DNA of 64,000 nucleotides from Eleginops maclovinus (lineage: Eukaryota > Chordata > Actinopteri > Perciformes > Eleginopidae). Location of the stretch: contig NC_086352.1 in assembly GCF_036324505.1 (NCBI RefSeq), positions 22,973,637 through 23,037,636 on the forward strand. Direction: 5' to 3'. The position numbers were made by a program, and so were the translations under genes. Shown here one piece after another: positions 54,090 to 64,000 of this stretch (positions are counted from its first letter, which is position 1; every line of letters begins with the position of its first letter). The notes below the pieces were generated by a model that was not told the DNA's origin, did not search any database, and was given only the letters and a program-made list of their open reading frames with translations.

Positions 54090-54102
54090 TGGAATTAATC
54101 AT
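54090..54102 (+). repeat. Target-site duplication, 5' side of Rex3
   Basis: TGGAATTAATCAT, the second copy of the duplication at 51191-51203. The first T may instead belong to the element, giving 12 bp. Confidence 0.88.
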
Positions 54103-54421
54103 TCATTTTGTAATCACTTAAAACTAAATTTTACAGCATGAGACCTAATGCTTTATTAACTATTTTGGCACTACCCAGTACTTAAATGTAGCATACACAA
54201 ATTACACAACAATGCTATAAAAATGATCACAAAAGACCAATAATCAAAAGACTAGGAATGTATTATTTGTTTGATGTTCATGCTTTGTGTTTCACCAGGG
54301 GTTGACATTATGTTGTAAAATCAGTGGTACAGCTTATTTGTTGGATATATGCACTTTACATTTGTAACCTACAGATGTTCTTGAATGAAAAAGTGCTATT
54401 ATATAAAACCATTATGTACAA

Positions 54422-54450
54422 CCCCCCCCCCCACACACACACACACACAC
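54422..54450. repeat. Poly-C plus (AC)n repeat
   Basis: Eleven C followed by an AC tract of about 19 bp, 320 bp from the Rex3 insertion. Confidence 0.9.
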
Positions 54451-55572
54451 TTTCTAAAAATGTAAAGCAGTAAGAATCAGTTCTTCATTTGATTTCAATG
54501 TAGTGAAAAATACATGTTTTTTTTTATAAGTAAGGAACTTGATCTCGAGTACATGGCTAGTGTTGCACTAGCCATTAAATCCATTACATAAAAAGTTGAA
54601 GTCCTTACTGGCCTACTAGATTACAAGTGGCGTACAAGTACAACACAACATCTTCTGTGATATCTCTTGAGGAATCACCTGCATGCAGTATAAGAAGGGT
54701 TAGTGTGCTATTTCCCATCTTTCAAGGACATTCAAATGATTATATATTCAATTTCCTCCAATTCACTGTCTTTCACAGTGTTATGAGAAGGTAAACTACT
54801 GAAACTAAGAATAAAATAGTTGGAAGATAAAACATTTATTAAAACTCCCATTCGGTTGCATTCTTCTACGTAAAGTGATTGAAGAATACCTCAGAGACAG
54901 CAAAGATGTAGCCTTTACCATCCATATATTGTATGCCAAAATGAGGGAAACTGTATTTATATCTCCTGATTTAAATATCAGACAAAGCTATACTGACTTC
55001 AGTAGTCGGCACTAAACATTGCCAGCACCCATAGACCAGCATTAAACAACTTAACACGGGGATTTTATGTTTGTTTCATCAGTCGTGTTATAAACACAAT
55101 GTATATTCCATATTCAGTGCGTTCTTACTGTGTTCTGGCTTTGATATAAGAAAATAACTTATTCATGTGACACAACAATGTAACAGCGGTTCCAGTTAGA
55201 AATAATATATAATGATCTCCTTTATGTCCACATGGAATGACATTTTAAATGGAAATAGCATTGACTCATATCCATCTCTATAAACTGTAAAACAGATGAC
55301 ACTTGAAAGCTGAAACAAATTCACAATTCAGTATTCTTGACAGCTCACATTTCCCCTGAGTTGACATCCTCAATATGATACTCAACTGTACATCTGTGAT
55401 CCTAACAGCATTTGGCATGCAGGAATGACTTTTGATAAAATCGGTGAAGTTTGTTTTGACTGAAAAGTAACATATCCAGACCAAAAGAAAAGGCAAACGG
55501 GCAGAAAAATGTGCTTTCTTTGTGCTGTTAATCATCATCGAATGGGCTTATTGATTTAATGTTCGAATGGTG

Positions 55573-55729
<157 letters not shown>

Positions 55730-56530
55730 AGTGAGTTTGTGCTTACATTGGGGTTGTAGACTGTGTGTGTGATAAGGAGATACACTTGTGTTGAGCTGGG
55801 AGAACGTAGAGGACATCAGAAGACATCAGTGTGTCCTTGCAGGCCTTATCATCGAGCTATGTTTCATACTAAGCCAATAGTGCAGAAATTGCCACCATCT
55901 AAAAACACAAGCTTGTTCATCATAAATATTAGAAAAGAGAGCTGATTGTAGATAAACCAGTCCACTCTAAGTTACTGTGTATGACCTGGATACTACTTGA
56001 AAAGAATCATGTACAGAAATAGGCCAAAAGCTAAATGTTCTTCCTTTGACACTTGCTGAGCTTTATGTAAAATCCTTATGCTTCAGAGAAAACCTGTGAT
56101 GCAATAACTGACCATGGCTCTGCAATAAAATCACACGAGCAGAGGTACTATCTCAGTTCCTCCTCCCTCTCCCACACACTCACTGACATTCCTTTCTATT
56201 CACATCTAAATAATTCTCTATCATGAGTCCACCTGAGTGAGGGCAGGTTGCTTTGGGAGCCTCCAGCTTGACTCAGAGATTCTCCTCTCATGAAATATTA
56301 ACTCCGGGGGTTAAGAACCGTTGATCTTGACCGTGGCTTTGACAGTGCAGCATTTAAAGCAGCTCTGCTGGAAAGCATGACATGACAGGCATGTTAGTAA
56401 GGTTCCACATAAAAGGACACTGCGGAATTAGCATCTTAAGGCATTGCTAGTAGCTCTCTCCCAAATAAAGGGGAGTGAATCTGCGTTTGGCACATCAAAC
56501 TCACAGCTTTAGGTGAGAAACGGGCATGTA

Positions 56531-56561
<31 letters not shown>

Positions 56562-56583
56562 CGTGCGTGTGTGTGTGTGTGTG
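56531..56583. repeat. Imperfect (GT)n repeat
   Basis: About 53 bp of GT with TTG and GCGTGCG interruptions, suggesting an older, decaying tract. Confidence 0.93.
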
Positions 56584-59503
56584 GAAGGGGCCCTCAGCAT
56601 CTACTGCTTCTACAGTCACTATTGCCTCTCTAGTGAAGGTCTCGTACAGAGCTCCACGTTTAAGACATAAAAGCCCTTCGGGACGAGTGTTGCAAACTAG
56701 CATTCGCTATAAATACTACGATACTTGCATCGGATAGCTGTTTTCAGTCTGTCAATGTATATTGTATCTGTCCCTACCAAATAAACGATAAAATAAAAAA
56801 AATAAACATTACACATTTGGTGTGGCTGGTTTCTGTGTCTGCCATGATATTGTCTACGATGTGGTCTGTGTGTGAAGAAGAAGGGAAAATAAATCATTGT
56901 TAAAGCTGTGATTACAACAGACAGAGCGTGTGTGGTTACTTTGTGATGTAAGACAGGAAAAAACTGTCTGATTTGAAGGGTGCCTAACTAATTGGGATTG
57001 TGTAACATGGTAGCCTCAAGGTCTTGTCATACAATCTCAAACATCTTTTTCTTTGTTTGTTTCAAAAGACCCGAATATGACCTGTGTTTCCTTCTGCATG
57101 TGAAACTACATCTGTTTTTTGGCAGTTCATATTCTTTTAACCATGACCTGTAAATTCCCACGACTAAACAATCGAGTGGGCAGTAGATAGTACAGCATGA
57201 ATGTGTGAGTGAAGCATTAGGGCAAGAGAAGACTCCTTGGGCTATTTATTTTAACTGTAATAAATTCAGAGGGTCTGCCCTTTTGGCAAAGTTATTTATG
57301 CAAATGTTTAAATCATGTGCAATGTTCAAGCTGTTTGTTTTTCTGCTTGCTTTTGTCAACAGTAATGATACCATCAGTTACATATTATTTTCTGCAACGA
57401 TCCATTCGAAATGTTTTTCCTTAGTATACTCAGCCGCACTCAACATGTAAATTATACATAACATTTAGTTTATAAATTCAACATTAGAACCTCCAGATTA
57501 TTTTCTTCTTTCAAATATATTTACATATGTTCTTCATTATACCAGCCATTGAAGAAGGCATTATGTTTTCAGGTCGTCTGTTTTTAGGGAACTTTTTCAG
57601 ACTTTGCACAAATTGGCTCAGGCTTCAGGATGAATGTCCTAGAACTGACAACAACTGACTGAAACCAACTTTTGTGTCAAAAGGTCGAAGGGCAAAGGTC
57701 TCTGTGACAAGGTTAGGGCGCTATGTTAAATACATTTCCAAACCAGACCACCGTGAGCCAACAACCTGCTAATGACGATGTATTTGCGCAGGTGTGTGTG
57801 GAGCATCGTAAAACACTTCATTAAAACTTAACAGGATCAAAATAAAATTCAACAAACCCTTGTTTCGGTCGGTTGAAATATTTTCATTTTGGACAGACAT
57901 GTAGATGTTAACTGCGATTTCCCCGTATGGAAGAGGAATACAGGCATCAAACTAACAAGTTCAAGTTACTCTTTCTTTTTTTGGACACAGCTACTCATGT
58001 TTGATGATGAGGACTACATTCTTCAGTTGTAATAAAGAGCATCATGGCACGTTCCTTATCTTCTTGCCTCAATAGCCGAGCACTAACTGCAGGTTTATTA
58101 TTGTGATTCTGTTTGTTGTTTCCCCAGACTGTTTTACCCTTGATTATCCGAGTTTGTCATTTACCATTGCCAGTAGTTAGAGCCGGCTCAGGTCTGGCAT
58201 TGACAAACTATCCTATAAAAGTCCAAAATTCCTTATATGTATGTTGTAACTGGCCCCCTCAAGAACAAAACATCTCCAGGAGTGAAAACACAACACAAGC
58301 GTGAAGGCACCAACATCAAAATAAACCATTCAAACTCAGCTCAGTGTGTTATTTTTCCTCTTAGTTTTCAAACTGAAAGCACCCACACTCAATAATGCAT
58401 ACACATGCACACAGTCATTTAAGTATATTCAAACACAGACAAATCAAAGTGGTCTTTTGTGTTTTTTTACCTAATCTAAACCATCTGGTAATTGTAAAGT
58501 CTGTTGCATGAACCAGAGCAGAGTGGCTGGTAGAGAATTTACAACCTTGTGCATTAGACATGGTTAAACACACCAGGGTGTAAATGTGAACTGCAGCCTG
58601 CTGGATAAATCATGACTGTGGGCTATTCTTAGAAAAGTTAGGAAACAGTTGTTTTGTGGCAGTTACATAGCTTTAGAGTGTAGGACAGGGTCCCAGGGCC
58701 CCAAATTTTAACCTTTTGGCCAAATTCTAGGAATCAGAACCAAACCAAAAGACAGAAACGTATGTTAAGAGAGGCATCTCAAGGGGAAATAGCCCGGACA
58801 CTGTTAATAGAATCAGCAGATGTTGTCGAGACATTTGAATACAGCATTTTCCTGAGGTTATAACGTGCTCTACTTTTGTATCCTATTCATTAGATAAAGC
58901 CCTTTGTATTAAAGTTTGACTCTTGCCTTACGGCATCATTAATAGCCTGGAAAATAAACTCTCCATGTGAGCTGGCATTTGAATGAACAGTATGGTTGGC
59001 ATAGTGTCCAATTAAATAGATTACCCCTTCTTATAGAATTATTAACTGGCAGCAGTGGTCAACGTTTTTTATGTTTATGTTTACAGTACGGAACCAGGTG
59101 TCACAAAAGATATTTGATCTAATAAATGATAAAATACTTGCAGTATGTGAATGTAAAAAAAAACTGAGTGAAACCAAAGGTACGCCATGCAAGATTGAGG
59201 AGAAATATTTCATTATATCAAAACATAATATCATATTTAATCCACTTTTCCAGTAGATTAAATCATTATCAAAAAGAGGTCACTCCCCTTTCATATCTCC
59301 AGGTCAATGGCCATATCATTGATTACCATTTCTCTGAAGTAGAGCAGGGTCAACGTTCATTAGGCAGCAGTTTATTGTGATAAAACAGCTTTTGGTTCAA
59401 ACAAATGATCTGCTCGGTGACAAAACACAGAATAAAACCAGGCCTGCCTTCACCTCTCACCTCAATTATTTCCCAGACTAACCTCTTAAGTGTGCAGACT
59501 CTC

Positions 59504-59504
<1 letters not shown>

Positions 59505-59598
<94 letters not shown>
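59505..59598. repeat. (AC)47 microsatellite
   Basis: 94-bp uninterrupted AC tract in intergenic DNA. Confidence 0.97.
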
Positions 59599-59601
<3 letters not shown>

Positions 59602-62164
59602 CTTCAACACATTTTCTATTGCCCCTTGTTCCCTTTCCCTTCATGCTAATAAAATGGTGTGACCAAGCACAAGTTTTAAATGGTTAGCGAGCAAAACAGT
59701 TTGGTGTGTGTGGGGAGATTTACAGAGAGCAGCAATACCTATTTAATCAGCAAAACTAAAATTAGGCTGAGAGAATGCATGTCATTTCTACAGAGCCTAA
59801 TAACAAGCATTACGTGTGGCCATACTTCACAAAAGATCAGCTTTGCAAGGGATTTTTTCTTGTACTAACATCAACATTTTTGCAAACTTGTTTTAAATTA
59901 TTAAAAGCAAATATCACCCTAGGTTTCTACAGTGTTTGCATTTATGCACAACCAGAGTTGAGAAAAAGCTTTATCATTTGCAACAGCAAAAAATGACGTG
60001 TGCTCAAGTTAATTTGGATATACATTTTTTTAAATACAAGTACAAGTAAGACAGTGGGACAGTTGGGCTTTTCTGTTCCGTTATACTTATCATTTGTTAT
60101 TTTTAGACTGTAACGGTAACCTGGCTCTTCTCTCTTTTGCCTGGATCATCCTCAGTTCTGCTGATTCGACCCCAGCTGTGTGCTGACAGACCTAGTACAC
60201 AGTCCAACAGCTAAAAGGTGTTTTCCTTCCAGATGCACTGTGGAGGCAAGTTGCAAATTAAACTCTTTCATTTCAGGCCTCTGTCTCTACACAGCTGCCC
60301 AAGTGGAAAATAAGAGTCATCTTTCCGAAATATTCATATACTGTAAAACCCATTTACTGCTGGGGTCAGCCTCTTTTGAGTATTCAAACATGGTCTTTAC
60401 ATTTCTCCCTGTCTTTCCCATGGTGATGCACAAAAACATGTATGATAAGCATCTTTACACTTTAAAACATGCTAACATGGTGAAAATAAAGTCACAGGTT
60501 TAGAGTGCAAGTGATGTCAGCAGAACGCTAATTAGGCCTTCATTTTATATCACAAATAACAGATGTCAAGGCATAAGCTGCAAAGTCAATTTATTTGCCT
60601 GAAAATATGGCTGATGATGCAGAGGTTTTATTTCAGCAGACTATATGATGCAGTGTAAATGAGTTGACCAAACCACTCCTAGCAACCTCATTAGGAGAAA
60701 CCACAGTGACGTGCTTATTTATAGAAAATATAACACAATAAACAATTCAGATATTTAATTTGATCCAATATTTAAAAAATGCAGTAGTATATTTAAATTT
60801 AAAGAACATTAAAAAGAAGGTTTGGCTCAATTAAATAAAGCAAACACAGAATTAAAAGCCATAGACAGAGAGTTCAATATAATTTGGTGCTATCCTATAA
60901 TTGTAACGGTGTACCTGCTGCTGCATAGACACTTTCGATGGTGCCCTTGGAGAGCAAATTACAATTTTATTTTGACAGCTTTATTTAACAATGTGCCCCT
61001 GCTCGGGGAGCCATCACACTTTCATGGTCATCAAGATGTAGCTTCAGGCACTGGAACATTGTGAACTGCAGTATAATAATAACACTAATAAGAATAACAG
61101 TCATTAAGTAATAATTTATTTAACAGTAACTACTTTATTCCACTAAAGCTAATTGTTCAACTAGCTGTGATAGTTCAATGATTGAGAAATTGGACAAATG
61201 GAAAACTGTGACTGGATGTTATTTTGATCTGCAGGGGTGTAGCATTCAATCTAAGCTCTGTGCATTATGCAGTCAGGGCTCCCCCTTTTCTTCATAAAGA
61301 CACTGCACCTACACACCTATAGGTGATTTCACTTGTTGTCAGCTCCTCTAAGGGTGTGGGCTTGAACAGACACCACTTCCAATCATCAACATCTTCTCTT
61401 TCTGTTGTTGCACAAGATATAATATGGGGACTTTTCTGCTGAATTTGAAAGAGCAAGCTGCCCATTCCTTTAGGTAACAAAGTCACCTATTTGGACAACG
61501 TCCCGAGAACAGCGCTAGGCTGTGCTGTGATTTCGACATACTGACCAAAGTAGAATTGCAGATCAAGTGACTCCTCTCACTCAGAAATATTTGTAGTGTT
61601 AACTATCCATTACAAAAGAAACGTAATGAAATTTACTGAGCATCATCTACATTTATTACAACTATTAGTTAACCGTTTTTAAAAGCCGCCAAGAGCTGTA
61701 TGGAAAATTGATTTTGACTCCCAGCCAGGGAAAGATGCTAATGCGAGTCCATTATGGCCAAGACTTCAATATCCAGTATATGGTATGAGTGGGGCGCCAT
61801 CTTGGCAGACCTTATCCAAATCTCATATTGCATCCATTATTTGGAAAGTAGTGAAATATAGATAGCTGGCTACTTCCTGGAGGATATTAATTTATGAAGT
61901 AACTGTCTCACTGTTGTTATTGGCTTGTGCTTCATCACGCCATTATCGCTCAGAGAAAGTTGAACACTGCCAGCTGGATTTTTAGTGTTACATCCCACAG
62001 AGCATCCTTTTATTGTGTACATGGAAGCAATATTTGGCCACATTCAAGAATAATCACAAGAGGAGACTGTGTTTTCTGTACAGAGGATCTCTGTAAAGTC
62101 CTGACCCTTAAGGGGTTGTTTATTAGTGACTTTCAAGGAAGATTTGAGCTGCTTAGCACAGTCT

Positions 62165-62345
62165 TTCAGATGGTTGGTTGGTCGGTTTGTCCACCGCTAT
62201 AGCCCTTAATATATAAATAACTATGAGATGGATTTCCATGACATTTTGCGCAGATGTTTAGGATCCACAGATGATGAATCTGAACGGCTATGGTTATCCC
62301 CTGACCTTTAAATCCAATGGCACCAGGAGGTGAAAAAATCTCCCA
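62165..62345. repeat. Diverged dispersed fish repeat (family unnamed)
   Basis: The segment runs from a GGTTGGTTGG-like start, through ATGGATTTCCATGACATTTT and GATGATGAATCTGAA, to ATCCCCTGACCTTTAAATCC and GGCACCAGGAGGTG. This word order resembles a short repeat scattered widely through teleost genomes. I recognise the pattern but cannot assign a family name from memory. It has many substitutions and is probably an old copy. Confidence 0.5.
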
Positions 62346-63121
62346 AATCCTGTAACCGCTATCCACCGAGCTCTCCTCCCTTAGATTTCTTTTGTTGGTG
62401 TGACAACATGATCATTCAGTTCTTCAGCTCAAAAGATCAGTTATATTTTCTCAAAGATCAATTGTCAAAAATAAAATCCAAAGTAATTTTAAGCTTTTAA
62501 ACAAACCATCAACGCTGGTGTTTTTTTCTGCTTTAACTGTCATGCTAGCGTGTGGTTTTATCACAAAGCGGTCACATTTATGAAAAGAATGGTGCTAAGC
62601 TTTCTGTTAGTTTTCAATGAGGCTGACATTATGACCACAGTGACACTGAATAGAGACTCTGAATAATCCGTAACTCTGATTTGGCTCAAAAGGAAAGGAA
62701 CAAATACGTTTCATATTCCCAGTGGTGCACAGCACAACGCTCACATCCGTTGAGCTCACACATGTGTGAAATTAAAGCCATCAAGACCTTACATCTGACT
62801 GAGAATGCTATTTCTCTCGATAAAACATTTCAGCTGCAGAAGTATTGCCGAAGACACATTTTCTTGCCTTGATGGCCAGCAAGTCACAAGGGTAATGGCG
62901 ACAAGATGCATCTACATGTACTCTAGGTGGTGTCAACAGATATAAATGGAGGGTAAGCAAATGTGAGTGTGCGTGTGTGTGTGTGTGTGGGCATGTACAC
63001 CAGCTCAGTTATGTGTGTATGTGTATCCATATTCATTAGAAGAGCGGAGGAGAATCCAATAACGATTGTGTCAGTTGAGATTAAAGAGATTGACCTTTTG
63101 GGACTTCAAGTGGAGCAGGGG

Positions 63122-63125
<4 letters not shown>

Positions 63126-63207
<82 letters not shown>

Positions 63208-63211
63208 TGTG
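63126..63211. repeat. (GT)n microsatellite
   Basis: About 86 bp of GT with one A interruption near the 3' end. A second short GT tract lies at 62965-62989. Confidence 0.96.
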
Positions 63212-64000
63212 GGGTTGTGGAGGTTTGACAGTGAAGTAAAGAACAGGAGTAAAGAAAAAGGAAAAAGAGGCAAGGAGGGAAATAGGGACCCGTGAATGTT
63301 TCCAGCAGACATACAGCACATTGCCTCATCTAGTGTCACTTTTCCCTGGTAACACTGGTTTGTTTTTGAGCAGGTGTAAAATAAGCAGGTCTGTTGACAC
63401 CTGTGGCAACCACTGGGAGCAAAGCAACAAAGAAAGCACATAAGGAACTCAAGAAAAACAAAACATATGAGAAGCTAAAAGTGAACATTATCATTGCCTT
63501 TACATTTGTTATGCGGATGGAGAAACCGTGTTGGAGAAGCAATTGCTTTTAATTTCCAATCAGGTTTCTTTCCACCTAATTTATCTAAGTTGAATATTTA
63601 CCCTACTTTCAGCTCTTTTTAGATCTCAACCAAATCTTGAGGGAAATGTCTGGCTTTCTACTTTATGTTTATGAGCCAGTCCCTAACTTTAACTGTCTGA
63701 CATACAGTGGCTTTATCAGAGCGTTTTCTCTGAACACAGCTGCTCGCTGCAGCTGGACGTAAACTTGGTAAGCCAGATGTTTCGAAAACAACGACTTTAA
63801 AGATGAACAAACACTCTGAACAGTTAACTGTCTGTGGGAGTATTATAGATAGCAAACACTGTCGCATTACAAAAACAGATTTTATTCATTTTTAATATAC
63901 TGTAAACATTTTGATTATTTCAGCCTTAAACACATGATACGCGATGCTTTAACCTAATCAGTTTTATTTTGGGAAGATACTTTACATAGGATAGCCTATT

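Noticed and set aside
60115..60180. tRNA-like B-box word (GATTCGACCCC)
   Set aside because: No A box at the right distance and no cloverleaf can be drawn around it.

Overview
The window is vertebrate nuclear DNA, almost certainly from a ray-finned (teleost) fish. It has short GT-AG introns, very long CA/TG microsatellites, a Rex3-type non-LTR retrotransposon, and two genes that are neighbours in vertebrates: gliomedin (gldn, + strand) and rabconnectin-3 alpha (dmxl2, - strand). The pair matches human 15q21.2, where GLDN and DMXL2 also lie next to each other and converge.

Layout. 1-2136: upstream flank of gldn, with two long dinucleotide tracts in inverted orientation. 2137-5931: complete gldn, modelled as 10 coding exons and 576 aa. 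5932-8577: the facing 3' UTRs of gldn and dmxl2, with poly(A) signals on both strands within 17 bp at 6884-6900. 8578-41355: complete dmxl2 on the minus strand. I modelled 55 coding exons by hand; they join in one frame (9,378 nt, 3,125 aa) with GT-AG introns throughout. 41356-41710: CpG-enriched dmxl2 promoter/5' UTR candidate. 41711-64000: gene-poor flank with microsatellites, one 2.9-kb 5'-truncated Rex3 element (51204-54089) flanked by a perfect 13-bp target-site duplication, and a diverged dispersed repeat near 62.2 kb.

Function. The two genes share a locus, not a pathway. Gliomedin is a Schwann-cell collagen/olfactomedin ligand that helps cluster sodium channels at nodes of Ranvier. Rabconnectin-3 alpha is a giant WD40/Rav1-like scaffold that works with WDR7 in V-ATPase assembly and on synaptic and endosomal vesicles.

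I found no undescribed biological system. The observations most worth testing are dinucleotide repeats placed where they could affect dmxl2 splicing (a CA tract starting two bases inside a 119-nt intron, and a GU tract 61 nt before a frame-neutral exon), two symmetric low-complexity cassette exons in dmxl2, a cysteine pair in fish gliomedin that I do not recall in the mammalian protein, and the abutting 3' ends of the two genes.
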